A DNA stretch of 64,000 nt from assembly GCA_947476325.1 (NCBI GenBank), contig CANJPZ010000005.1, forward strand, positions 1-64,000, in the 5' to 3' direction. Source of the stretch: Caulobacteraceae bacterium (GTDB taxonomy: Bacteria > Pseudomonadota > Alphaproteobacteria > Caulobacterales > Caulobacteraceae). Position numbers and translations under genes: made by a program. A model generated the notes under the pieces. The model had not been told where the DNA came from. It ran no database searches and was given only the letters and a program-made list of their open reading frames with translations. Positions 1 through 8,800 of the stretch are shown here, in pieces (positions within the stretch are counted from its first letter, which is position 1; each line of letters opens with the position of its first letter).

Positions 1-831
1 ACCGCGACAGTTTGCGCGCGCTTTGGCCTGCCATGCCACGTCTACATGGGCGCGACCGATGTCGAGCGGCAAAAGCCGAATGTCTTTCGCATGAACCTGC
101 TGGGCTCGGAGGTCGTCCCGGTGACCAGCGGCACCTCGACCCTGAAGGACGCCATGAACGAGGCGATGCGCGACTGGGTCACCAATGTGCATGACACCTA
201 TTATCTGATCGGAACGGCGGCGGGGCCGCACCCCTATCCGGTGATGGTCCGCGACTTCCAGTCGGTGATCGGCATTGAGACTCGCGCCCAGATGCTGGAG
301 ATGGAAGGCCGTCTTCCGGACGCCGCTGTCGCCTGCATCGGCGGCGGCTCCAACGCCATCGGCATGTTCCATTCCTTCCTCAATGACGAGGGCGTGCGCC
401 TGATCGGCGTCGAGGCGGCTGGCCACGGCCTGGCCTCGGGCGAACACGCCGCCTCCCTGACCGGCGGGCGCCCCGGCGTTCTGCACGGCAACAAGACCTA
501 TCTGCTCCAGGACGCCGAGGGCCAGATCAAGGACGCCCACTCGATTTCGGCGGGTCTGGATTATCCGGGCATCGGCCCGGAACACTCGTTCCTGCACGAG
601 ACCGGGCGTGCCCAGTATCTGTCCGCGACCGATGATGAGGCCCTGGCCTCGTTCCAGCTTTGCGCGGAACTGGAAGGCATTATTCCGGCGCTTGAAACGG
701 CCCACGCCATGGCTCGCCTGCCGGAAATCGCCAAAGAGATCGGCAAGGACGGCATCGTGGTGCTGTTGCTTTCGGGACGCGGCGACAAGGACATCTTCTC
801 GGTCGCCGAACACCTGGGCCGCAAGATCTGA
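1..831 (+). CDS. trpB: tryptophan synthase beta chain, 3' part (5' end outside window)
   Basis: This is the C-terminal 276 residues of TrpB, which condenses indole with L-serine on PLP in the last step of tryptophan synthesis. The frame is open from base 1, so the gene starts upstream of the window and the PLP lysine is not visible. The glycine-rich phosphate-binding motif GGGSNAIG and the family motif HETGRAQY are present. About 130 residues are missing compared with the usual 400. The stop (829-831) overlaps the next ATG by one base, so translation is probably coupled. Confidence 0.96.
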   Translation, partial: TATVCARFGLPCHVYMGATDVERQKPNVFRMNLLGSEVVPVTSGTSTLKDAMNEAMRDWVTNVHDTYYLIGTAAGPHPYPVMVRDFQSVIGIETRAQMLEMEGRLPDAAVACIGGGSNAIGMFHSFLNDEGVRLIGVEAAGHGLASGEHAASLTGGRPGVLHGNKTYLLQDAEGQIKDAHSISAGLDYPGIGPEHSFLHETGRAQYLSATDDEALASFQLCAELEGIIPALETAHAMARLPEIAKEIGKDGIVVLLLSGRGDKDIFSVAEHLGRKI

Positions 832-1199
832 TGAGCGACAGGACGTTCGTCTTGGTCTGCCTGGCCGGTGTTTTCGGCCTGATCCTGACGGTCGGCGGAT
901 TTCTGTCGCTGCTCATGCTGCATTCGGGCCGCGCCAAGGCCTGGAAAAACAAGGCGGCCCTGGCCAAAGCCATGGGCCAGCCCATACCGGCCAGGCCGCA
1001 GCCCGTCGCCCTGATCATCTTCACACTCGTGGTCCTGGCGGTCGCCGCCGCCGTGGGCCTCTACGTCTTCCTTCCGACGCTCGCGTCTTCGCCGCCGCCA
1101 AAGGCCCCCGCGCCGGTGGCGCTTCCCAAGACCCCGCCCGCGCCGGTGGTCACATCGCCCGCGGCGCCACCCGCCCAGCCTTCGAGCGCTCCCAAATGA
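831..1199 (+). CDS. small membrane protein of unknown function inside the trp operon
   Basis: This 122-residue protein is not one I recognise. It has a hydrophobic segment at about residues 6-29, a short basic loop, a second hydrophobic segment at about 58-82, and a proline/alanine-rich tail (about 86-122). It probably sits in the inner membrane as a two-pass protein. Its start overlaps the trpB stop (TGATG) and its stop overlaps the trpA start (ATGA), so it is locked into the trp operon. Codon use looks like that of its neighbours. The context does not prove any role in tryptophan synthesis. Confidence 0.75.
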   Translation: MSDRTFVLVCLAGVFGLILTVGGFLSLLMLHSGRAKAWKNKAALAKAMGQPIPARPQPVALIIFTLVVLAVAAAVGLYVFLPTLASSPPPKAPAPVALPKTPPAPVVTSPAAPPAQPSSAPK

Positions 1200-2020
1200 C
1201 CCGCCGTATCGACACCACTTTCGCTGGCCTGAAGGCGCAAGGCCGCTCTGCCTTCATCGCCTACATCATGGCCGGCGATCCTGACGCTGAAACCGCCTTT
1301 ACCATCATGAAGGGCCTGCCCGCCGCCGGCGCTGACATCATTGAACTGGGCTTTCCCTTCTCCGATCCCATGGCCGAGGGCCCGCCGATCCAGCGCGCCG
1401 CCCAGCGGGCGCTGAAAGCCGGCATGACCCTGTCGGGGACCCTTGATCTGGTCCGCCGGTTTCGCGAGATCGACAATGCGACCCCCATCGTCCTGATGGG
1501 CTATCTCAACCCCATCCTGAATCGCGGGTTCGAGACCTTCGCGCGCGATGCGCGGGCCGCCGGCGTCGATGGCCTGATCGTCGTGGACTGCCCGCCGGAA
1601 GAGGCCGACCCCCTGGTCGACGCCCTGGACGCTGAACAGATTTCCATGATCCGGCTGGCGACGCCGACCACCGACGATGCCCGCCTGCCAGCTGTGATCC
1701 GCCGCACTTCGGGTTTCGTTTACTATGTTTCGGTAGCTGGGGTGACTGGCGTAAAGGAAGCCGACGCTGATGCGGTAGCTCCGGCCGTCGCACGAATCAG
1801 GAAGGCCTCGGGTTTGCCCGTCGTCGTGGGTTTTGGCGTGAAGACGCCGGAAAGGGCGGCCAGCGTGGCAAGAATCGCCGATGGCGTGGTTGTAGGATCG
1901 GTGCTGGTCGACGAAGTGGCGAGCGCCATCGCACAGTCGTGTGATCCGGTGTCGAAAGTGCTGGAACGGGCCGCCGCACTGAGCGAGGCTGTGGCCAGTG
2001 TCAGGGCGGACGGGCCTTAG
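1196..2020 (+). CDS. trpA: tryptophan synthase alpha chain
   Basis: TrpA (274 residues, the usual length) cleaves indole-3-glycerol phosphate to indole and glyceraldehyde 3-phosphate and passes indole to TrpB. The motif [17 protein letters not shown] carries the two catalytic acids (the Glu of ELGFP and the Asp of SDP). The phosphate-binding GFGVKTPE loop lies near the C-terminus. I chose the ATG at 1196 because it overlaps the preceding stop by four bases and gives the family-typical N-terminus [13 protein letters not shown] longer in-frame opening upstream is only a shadow of the preceding gene. Confidence 0.97.
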   Translation: MTRRIDTTFAGLKAQGRSAFIAYIMAGDPDAETAFTIMKGLPAAGADIIELGFPFSDPMAEGPPIQRAAQRALKAGMTLSGTLDLVRRFREIDNATPIVLMGYLNPILNRGFETFARDARAAGVDGLIVVDCPPEEADPLVDALDAEQISMIRLATPTTDDARLPAVIRRTSGFVYYVSVAGVTGVKEADADAVAPAVARIRKASGLPVVVGFGVKTPERAASVARIADGVVVGSVLVDEVASAIAQSCDPVSKVLERAAALSEAVASVRADGP

Positions 2021-2025
2021 TCGGC

Positions 2026-2943
2026 ATGAGTATGGCTGAAATCAAAACACCGGCTTCCGGGCCCTCGGGCCAGCCCGAACGCAAACGCGGCTGGCTGTCC
2101 AGGATTGCGCCCGGCGTGCGCAAGATCGCCAAGCGTGAATCGCCCGAGAACCTTTGGGAAAAGTGTCCCGCCACCGGCGAGATGATCTATCGCCCGGATC
2201 TGGAGGCCAGCCTTTGGGTGACCCCGGCCGGCCATCCGATGCGCATCGGACCGGACCTGCGCTTTGCCTACACCTTCGATGACGGCGTACACGAAGAGAT
2301 CGAGGCGCCGACCTCGCTGGACGATCCGCTGCATTTCACCGACCAGAAATCCTACAAGGATCGCCTGGCCGCCGCGCGCAAATCGACCGGCGAGCCTGAC
2401 GCCATGGCCATCGCTTATGGCAAGGTCGGCGGCGTTCCGGCCGTTGTCCTGGTCCAGGACTTTGCCTTCATGGGCGGATCGCTCGGCGTCGCCGCCGGCG
2501 AGACTTTCCTGAAAGCCGCCGAAGAGGCCGTGCGCCGCGATGCGCCCCTGGTCATCTTCACAGCTTCGGGCGGCGCCCGCATGCAGGAAGGCACGCTGTC
2601 GCTCATGCAGATGGCGCGCACCACCATCGCAATCCAGACCCTCAAGGCCGCCGGCCTGCCCTACGTCGTCGTCCTCACCGACCCGACCACAGGCGGCGTT
2701 CTGGCCTCCTATGCCATGCTGGGCGATGTCCATATCGCCGAGCCGTCGGCGACCATCGGTTTTGCCGGGCGCCGGGTGATCGAGGAGACCATCCGCGAGA
2801 CCTTGCCCCAGGGCTTCCAGACCGCCGAGTTCCTGGTCGAGCGCGGCATGGTCGACCGGGTCGTGACCCGCAAGGACCTGCCCCAGGTTCTGGGCTCGAT
2901 TCTGGGCACCCTGATGATGGGCCGCAGCCGCAAGGCGGCGTAA
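2026..2943 (+). CDS. accD: acetyl-CoA carboxylase carboxyltransferase subunit beta
   Basis: AccD (305 residues) is half of the carboxyltransferase that moves CO2 from biotin to acetyl-CoA to make malonyl-CoA for fatty acid synthesis. The crotonase-like core is clear, with SGGARMQEG and PTTGGVLASYAMLGD. The N-terminal region that forms a four-cysteine zinc ribbon in E. coli is changed: only one cysteine remains (EKCPATGE), and the second pair is replaced by VTPAG. I believe this loss is common in alphaproteobacterial AccD. The order trpB-trpA-accD-folC is a classic arrangement. ATG 2026 or 2032 could be the start. Confidence 0.96.
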   Translation: MSMAEIKTPASGPSGQPERKRGWLSRIAPGVRKIAKRESPENLWEKCPATGEMIYRPDLEASLWVTPAGHPMRIGPDLRFAYTFDDGVHEEIEAPTSLDDPLHFTDQKSYKDRLAAARKSTGEPDAMAIAYGKVGGVPAVVLVQDFAFMGGSLGVAAGETFLKAAEEAVRRDAPLVIFTASGGARMQEGTLSLMQMARTTIAIQTLKAAGLPYVVVLTDPTTGGVLASYAMLGDVHIAEPSATIGFAGRRVIEETIRETLPQGFQTAEFLVERGMVDRVVTRKDLPQVLGSILGTLMMGRSRKAA

Positions 2944-2953
2944 ACCCGCAACC

Positions 2954-4264
2954 ATGACCTACGACACCATCCGCGCGTCCGACCAGGCGGTCGCCCGCCT
3001 GCGCGCGCGGCATCCGGACCTGATCGACCTGACCACAGGACGGGTCTTGCGCCTGCTCGAGACGCTGGGCCGTCCCCAGGACCGGCTGCCGCCGGTGATC
3101 CATGTGGCCGGCACCAACGGCAAGGGCTCGGTCTGCGCCTATCTGCGAGCCATGACCGAGGCCGCCGGCCTGACCGCTCACGTCATGACCTCGCCGCACC
3201 TGGTTCGCTTCGCCGAGCGCATCCGTATCGCCGGACAGCTGATCAGCGATGCGGCCATGATGGATCTGATCGATCGGGTCGAGACGGCCAATGCCGGCGA
3301 GGCGATCAGCTTTTTCGAGCTGACCACAGCGATCGCCCTTGTGGCCTTTGCCGAAACCCCCGCTGACGTGGCGATCATTGAGGTCGGCCTGGGCGGCCGG
3401 TTCGACGCCTCGAACGTGTTCGATCATCCGGCCGTCACGGTGATTGCGCCGGTGGACTATGACCATCTGGACATGCTGGGGCCCGACCTGCCGCGCATCG
3501 CCTGGGAAAAAGCCGGCATCATGCGGCCGGGCGTTCCCTGCGTCGTCGCCCGCCAGATGGATGAGGCCCTGGAGGTGATCGAGGACGAGGCCGAAGCGGC
3601 CGGGGCGCCTCTGATGGTCATGGGCCGGGACTTCGACGCCTGGGCCGAACGCGGCCGTCTGGTTGTGCAGCTGCCGGACGAACTTCTGGACCTGCCGCTG
3701 CCATCCTTGTTCGGTGAACACCAGGTCGCCAATGCGGGCCTGGCGGTGGCCGCGGCGCGCGCCCTGACGTCACCGACCCTCAATCCTGAGGGCATAGCCC
3801 GCGCCCAATGGCCGGCGCGTTTTCAAAGGCTTACCGCAGGCCCTCTGGAAAATGCTGCGCGCCGGCGGGGCGCAGCATTATGGCTCGACGGCGGACACAA
3901 CCCCCATGCGGGCCGCGCCCTGGCCGACGCCTGCGAGCGGATGATCGAGCGCGATCCGCGACCGCTGGTGCTGATCGTCGGCATGCTGAACCGCAAGGAT
4001 CCGCTCGGCTTTCTGGCCCCGTTCAAAGGTCTGCCGACGCGCGTTTACGCGACCGGGTTCGACGCCCCCAACGCCATGCCGGCCATGACCATCGCCGCCG
4101 CCGCGCACATGGCCGGCCTTCCCGCCGAAGAGACGGAAAATGTCACCGAGGCGATGGAACGGGCCCTGGCCCTGGACGGCCCCGCGCCGCACATCCTGAT
4201 CTGCGGGGGCCTCTACTTCGCCGGCGAGGTGCTGGCCATGAGCCCCGAGACCTGGCCCACCTAG
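2954..4264 (+). CDS. folC: bifunctional folylpolyglutamate synthase / dihydrofolate synthase
   Basis: FolC (436 residues) adds glutamate to dihydropteroate and to folates, using ATP, in the cytoplasm. The Mur-ligase-type P-loop HVAGTNGKGSV is at about residues 50-60. Further ligase signatures are TSPHLVRFAERIRI, EVGLGGRFDASN and WLDGGHNPHAGRAL. Length and motif order match the family. It starts 10 bases after accD and ends the plus-strand operon, followed by a separate GST gene. Confidence 0.95.
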   Translation: MTYDTIRASDQAVARLRARHPDLIDLTTGRVLRLLETLGRPQDRLPPVIHVAGTNGKGSVCAYLRAMTEAAGLTAHVMTSPHLVRFAERIRIAGQLISDAAMMDLIDRVETANAGEAISFFELTTAIALVAFAETPADVAIIEVGLGGRFDASNVFDHPAVTVIAPVDYDHLDMLGPDLPRIAWEKAGIMRPGVPCVVARQMDEALEVIEDEAEAAGAPLMVMGRDFDAWAERGRLVVQLPDELLDLPLPSLFGEHQVANAGLAVAAARALTSPTLNPEGIARAQWPARFQRLTAGPLENAARRRGAALWLDGGHNPHAGRALADACERMIERDPRPLVLIVGMLNRKDPLGFLAPFKGLPTRVYATGFDAPNAMPAMTIAAAAHMAGLPAEETENVTEAMERALALDGPAPHILICGGLYFAGEVLAMSPETWPT

Positions 4265-4328
4265 ACGCCGGGGCCCGGGCCGCCTACCAGTCGGGTCAGG
4301 TTTGATCCCGCACAGAGGCGACACCCCG

Positions 4329-4955
4329 ATGCTGACCGTTCACCACCTCAATGAATCGCGTTCGCAGCGGATCCTGTGGCTGCTCGAGGAACTGGGAACG
4401 CCCTATGACCTGAAGATATACGCGCGCAACGCCCAGACCCGCCTGGCGCCGCCCGAACTGGCGGCCATCCATCCGCTCGGCAAGAGCCCGGTCATCACCG
4501 ACGGCGATGTTGTCGTTATCGAGACCGGCGCGATCATCGACTACATCATCCGCCGTCACGCCGGCGGCCGCCTGCAGCCCGACCCGGCCACCGCCGACTA
4601 CGACCTCTATATGCAATGGCTGCACTATGCGGAGGGCTCGGCCATGCTGCCCCTGATGCTCAACATGTACGTCGGGCGGCTGAAAGAGGCCGGCGCGCCG
4701 CTGCATCCGCGCATTGAGAGCGAAATCGCCAACCATCTGGGCTTCATCAACGGCGCGCTGAAGGGTCGGCAATTCTTTGTCGGCGAGACCCTGACCGGCG
4801 CTGACATCGCCATGAGCTTCGTCGCCGAAGTAGCGCGAGCGCAGAGGAAGCTGGCGGACTATCCGCTGTTCGACGCCTGGCTCGACCGCATGCACGCCCG
4901 TCCGGCGTGGAAAGTCGCGCTGGAAAAAGGCGGTCCCTACGCCCTGGGGCAGTAG
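4329..4955 (+). CDS. glutathione S-transferase family protein
   Basis: This is a 208-residue cytosolic GST-type protein. The N-terminal thioredoxin-like half has HHLNESRSQRILWLLEELG and the cis-proline glutathione-binding signature HPLGKSPVI with the ETGAI turn. The all-helical C-terminal half has TGADIAMSF. I start it at ATG 4329 (MLTVHHLN), which fits the family N-terminus. An upstream in-frame ATG at 4302 would add nine unlikely residues. The substrate cannot be told from sequence. It converges on trxA. Confidence 0.9.
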   Translation: MLTVHHLNESRSQRILWLLEELGTPYDLKIYARNAQTRLAPPELAAIHPLGKSPVITDGDVVVIETGAIIDYIIRRHAGGRLQPDPATADYDLYMQWLHYAEGSAMLPLMLNMYVGRLKEAGAPLHPRIESEIANHLGFINGALKGRQFFVGETLTGADIAMSFVAEVARAQRKLADYPLFDAWLDRMHARPAWKVALEKGGPYALGQ

Positions 4956-4968
4956 GATCCGGTCTGGA

Positions 4969-5292
4969 CTAGACCCCCGCTTCAGCCAGCCAGTCGAGGA
5001 TCTTCTGCTTGGGCATGGCGCCGACCTTCATCGAGGTCATCTGGCCGTCCTTGAACAGCATCATGGTCGGAATGCCCCGCACGCCGTAGCGGCCGGGCGT
5101 CATGGGGCTGTCTTCGATATTGATCTTGGCGACGGTGACCTTGCCGGCAAGCTCGGCGCCGATTTGCTCGAGGGCGGGCGCGATCTGTTTGCAGGGGCCG
5201 CACCATTCGGCCCAGAAATCCACCAGCACCGGGGCGCTGGACTTCAACACGTCGGCTTCAAAGCTCTCGTCGGTGACGGCTACCGTACTCAT
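4969..5292 (-). CDS. trxA: thioredoxin
   Basis: This 107-residue protein is a typical thioredoxin that reduces disulfides in cytoplasmic proteins using electrons from thioredoxin reductase. The redox motif WCGPC is at residues 30-34, and the cis-Pro segment GIPTMMLF and the helix 2 context FWAEWCGPCK are intact. The frame also offers a TTG at 5301, but I chose ATG 5292 because GGAG lies about ten bases upstream of it. It follows addA by 31 bases on the same strand and may be co-transcribed. Confidence 0.96.
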   Translation of the reverse strand: MSTVAVTDESFEADVLKSSAPVLVDFWAEWCGPCKQIAPALEQIGAELAGKVTVAKINIEDSPMTPGRYGVRGIPTMMLFKDGQMTSMKVGAMPKQKILDWLAEAGV

Positions 5293-5323
5293 TGAACCCA
5301 ATCTCCAATTCTGAGCCCTAAAG

Positions 5324-8300
5324 CTAGGGTGCGCGGGCCAGTTCCGCCAGCGCCTTATGGACGAGGATTTCTGGAATCGTCATCAGCTTAGGTCCATCGG
5401 TCCAGACCAGCGCCGCCTCGACGTCGCGGCCGGGCAAGGCTTCGCGCAGAACCGCGACATAGGCCGCCATCTGGCGGATGTAGGCCGGGTCAGCATCCTC
5501 GATCCGCAGCGGAGCCGGGCGGTTCGTCTTGTAGTCGACCACGAGGATGCGGTCCTTCTCGACGATCAGGCGGTCGATCTGGCCGCTGATCGCCATGCCT
5601 TCCGGCAAGGCGCTGGCCTGCCCTGCAATGGCGACCTCGGCGCGCGAGCCGGGGGCGAAGACCGGGGCGAACACCGGATCGTTCAGCACGCCCAGGGCGG
5701 CGGCGGCCATCTCGGTCCGCTGGCCGTCCGACATGTCCGGCTCGCGCGCCAGAAGGCGGACGGCGGCGCCGGCCCGGGCCGCTTCGTCAATATCGGGCAA
5801 CAGCTGCAGCAGGCGGTGGATCAGGGTCCCGCGCCGGAAACGCCCCAGACCGCCGGTCGCCGCGAAGGGTGATACCGCCGAGGCCTGGGCAGCGTCGCCC
5901 AGCGATGAGGGCGCAACAAAGCGCAGGCCCGGACCCTCGCGTGGCGGTGCGGCCGACAGCCAGGCCGGGGCGGCAGGCGGCGGCGACGACGGCGCCGGCC
6001 CCGCCTCGGCTGGAACCGGGTCCGGCCCGTAGCGGCGATAGGCCGTCCAGCCGCCGGCCACGGTCTTCACGTCATCGAACAGGCCGGGCCGCTCCAGCGC
6101 CATCTGGGCCGCCTTGTACCAGTCGCCGATGTTCTCTTCCTTGCCGCCCTTGCGCAACTTGCCGCACAGGATCAGCCGGTCGCGGGCGCGCGTCAGGGCG
6201 ACATAGAACAGGCGCCGCTGCTCGTCGGCGTCCCTTTCCGTCGCGAACTCGCGGGCGGTTTTGGAGGCGTCGCAGTCAACCGCCTTCGAGGTGCTCCACA
6301 GATAGCCGCCGGCCTGCGTCTTCAGCAGCGGCCCTGCACGGGCGGGCGCCTTCCAGGCCGCTTCCGGCAGGAAAACGATGGGCGCTTCCAGCCCCTTGGC
6401 GCCATGGGTGGTCATCACCCGCACCTGACCGTGGCCCTCGTCCATGTCGCGCTTGACGGTGATGTCGAGGCCGCCGAGCGCGTCGGTCAGGCTCTCCAGA
6501 TCGCGGGCTCCGCGCCGCTCGGCGGCCAGAACCTGGGCCAGGAATTCGTCGATCGCTTCGGACGCCTCGGCGCCCAGCCGGCCCAGCAGCTTCTGGCGAC
6601 CGGACAGGCCATCGGGTCCCACCTGCGACAGGATGCGGCCGTAAAGGTCAAAGGGCCGCCTGGACCGCCCAGCGGTGATGACGCCTTCGAGAAAGTCCTG
6701 GGCCAGACCCCACAGCCGGTCCTCATCTGCCCGCTTCTGCAGCAGGGGCCACAGGTTGGTGGTCCGCCGCCCAAAGGCCAGCCGGTAGAGGCTGTCGTCG
6801 TCCAGGCCGCAGAACGGGCTCTTGAGCAGGGCGGCCAGGGTCAGTTCATCCTCGGGGAACAGGGCGAACCGGGCCAGGGCCAAAAGGTCGTCAAATGCGA
6901 TGTGGGCCGACAGGGCCAGCCGGTCGGCGCCGGCCACGGGGATCAGGTTCTGCTTGAGCGCCCGCAGAATCTCTTCGAACAGGGCGCCCCGGCGGCGCAC
7001 CAGGATCAGCACATCGCCGAATGACGCCGCCCGGCGGGCGCCCTTGCCCTCGTTCAGGGTCTTGTCGAAAACACTGTCCCCGCGTGCGACCAGTTCCTGG
7101 ATTTCGCGGGCGATCTTGCCGGCCAGCACCCGGTCGGCGCCCTGCTCGGCGACCTCGTCCATGGGAGCGTCCCAGGCGGTGGGCTCTGGCCGGACCGGTT
7201 CGCGTTCCGGCTCCCACAGGTCAACGCAGCCCGGCCCGTCGCTGCGCTGGGGCTGGTGGGCGATGGGATCATCGCCCGACTGCACTGCCCGGCGCATCTC
7301 AGGGGGCGCGAATACCTCGTCGACGAACGACAGGACTTGCCTGGTCGATCGCCAAGATTCGGTCAGGGTCACGGCCTGGGGTGTCTCACCGGCGGCTGTG
7401 ATCCTGGCCATATAGGCCGTGGTCTCGATGGCCAGACGTTCCGGTGCGGCGCCCTGGAACGAATATATCGACTGTTTGTCGTCGCCGACCACGAACATGG
7501 TCCGCGTCAACGGACGGTTGGAGGGGCGGCCTTCGCCGGAGAAGAACTCGCTGGTCAGGCCCTCGATGATCTTCCACTGGTCCGGCGCGGTGTCCTGGGC
7601 CTCGTCCAGCAGGATGTGGTCGATGCCGCCGTCCAGCTTGTAAAGCACCCAAGCCGCCGCCGGCCGGTCGCGCAGCAGGTGGCAGGTCTTTTCGACCAGG
7701 TCGCCGAAATCCAGCGCGCCCCGCGCCCGTTTGGCGGCCCGGTAGGCGTCGAGATAGGCCTTGGCCAGGGCCATGACCCAACTGGTGTCCTCGGCCACAC
7801 GATTGGCGCGGGCTTTTTCAAAGGCGACGACCAGACGTTCCTGCTCGTCCGCCAGCCAGGCGCGAATGTCGGTATCCACCTGGCTCGTCGCCGGTGATTT
7901 ACGCGGACTTCCATTCTGGGTGAAGAACAGGTCCCGCACATCGTCGATGCGAGCCTCGCCGTTCAGTGCGGTCTCAGCGACCATCTGCATCCTGAGACCG
8001 GCTGGCTGGTCGGATTTTTCCGAGCCGCGCGACATCGCCTTCGACGCGGCAAACCAGGCTCCCGGATCAAGCTCGGGCGGCAGAACCGCCCGCGTCTCGA
8101 CATCGACCGAGGATTCCAGCCGCTCCAGTCCGCAAGCCGCGATGATCGCCTGCACCGGCCCGCCCGTCTCGCCGGTCTGGTCCAGCCAGGCGGCGATCCC
8201 GGCCCGTTCAGCCTCGAACGTCGAGAACATCTTCTGGAAGGCTTCGAAGTCCAGCGCGATGGACATGCGCCCGTAGGCCTCGGCGAGGAACAGCTCGGTA

Positions 8301-8800
8301 TCGCTGAGCACCCGGCCTGCGATGGCGTCGCGGGCGGCGCGGGCAATGTCGGCGGCGGCGGCATCGTCAATGACCTCGAATCCGGGCGCGATTCCGGCTT
8401 CCAGCGGAAAGCGCCGCAGCAGACGCTCACAGAACCCGTGGATGGTCTGGATCTTCAGGCCGCCCGGCGTCTCCAGCGCCTGGGCGAACAGCCGCCGGGC
8501 GTTGGAAAGCGCCTCCTCGTCAAAGCTCGCCGCCGGCTTGCCGACCAGCACGCCCAGCTTTCTGGCCAGGGCGGGATTGTCCAGCACCGACCAGGCGCCC
8601 AGCAGATCAAACAGCCGCCGCTGCATCTCGGCCGCTGCCGCCCGCGTGTAGGTCACGCACAGGATGGCCGCCGGATCAGCCCCGGCCAGCAACAGCCGCG
8701 CCGTGCGGTCGATCAGGGTCTTGGTCTTGCCCGAACCGGCATTGGCCCGGACAAAGGCCGAGCCATTTGGATCAGCGGCGATCTGCTGGGACCGGCTCAT
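5324..8800 (-). CDS. addA: double-strand break repair helicase-nuclease AddA
   Basis: AddA (1158 residues) is the UvrD-like helicase and nuclease subunit of AddAB, which resects double-strand breaks for RecA. The Walker A GSGKT lies at residues 22-26. Other motifs are VTYTRAAAAEMQRRL, the Walker B-like ILLDEAQDTAPDQW, VGDDKQSIYSFQGA, VMTTHGAKGLEAPIV and YVALTRARDRLI. The C-terminal RecB-type nuclease motif VVDYKTNRPAP is present. I start at ATG 8800, which overlaps the addB stop by four bases, and not at the upstream in-frame ATG 8833. Confidence 0.97.
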   Translation of the reverse strand: MSRSQQIAADPNGSAFVRANAGSGKTKTLIDRTARLLLAGADPAAILCVTYTRAAAAEMQRRLFDLLGAWSVLDNPALARKLGVLVGKPAASFDEEALSNARRLFAQALETPGGLKIQTIHGFCERLLRRFPLEAGIAPGFEVIDDAAAADIARAARDAIAGRVLSDTELFLAEAYGRMSIALDFEAFQKMFSTFEAERAGIAAWLDQTGETGGPVQAIIAACGLERLESSVDVETRAVLPPELDPGAWFAASKAMSRGSEKSDQPAGLRMQMVAETALNGEARIDDVRDLFFTQNGSPRKSPATSQVDTDIRAWLADEQERLVVAFEKARANRVAEDTSWVMALAKAYLDAYRAAKRARGALDFGDLVEKTCHLLRDRPAAAWVLYKLDGGIDHILLDEAQDTAPDQWKIIEGLTSEFFSGEGRPSNRPLTRTMFVVGDDKQSIYSFQGAAPERLAIETTAYMARITAAGETPQAVTLTESWRSTRQVLSFVDEVFAPPEMRRAVQSGDDPIAHQPQRSDGPGCVDLWEPEREPVRPEPTAWDAPMDEVAEQGADRVLAGKIAREIQELVARGDSVFDKTLNEGKGARRAASFGDVLILVRRRGALFEEILRALKQNLIPVAGADRLALSAHIAFDDLLALARFALFPEDELTLAALLKSPFCGLDDDSLYRLAFGRRTTNLWPLLQKRADEDRLWGLAQDFLEGVITAGRSRRPFDLYGRILSQVGPDGLSGRQKLLGRLGAEASEAIDEFLAQVLAAERRGARDLESLTDALGGLDITVKRDMDEGHGQVRVMTTHGAKGLEAPIVFLPEAAWKAPARAGPLLKTQAGGYLWSTSKAVDCDASKTAREFATERDADEQRRLFYVALTRARDRLILCGKLRKGGKEENIGDWYKAAQMALERPGLFDDVKTVAGGWTAYRRYGPDPVPAEAGPAPSSPPPAAPAWLSAAPPREGPGLRFVAPSSLGDAAQASAVSPFAATGGLGRFRRGTLIHRLLQLLPDIDEAARAGAAVRLLAREPDMSDGQRTEMAAAALGVLNDPVFAPVFAPGSRAEVAIAGQASALPEGMAISGQIDRLIVEKDRILVVDYKTNRPAPLRIEDADPAYIRQMAAYVAVLREALPGRDVEAALVWTDGPKLMTIPEILVHKALAELARAP

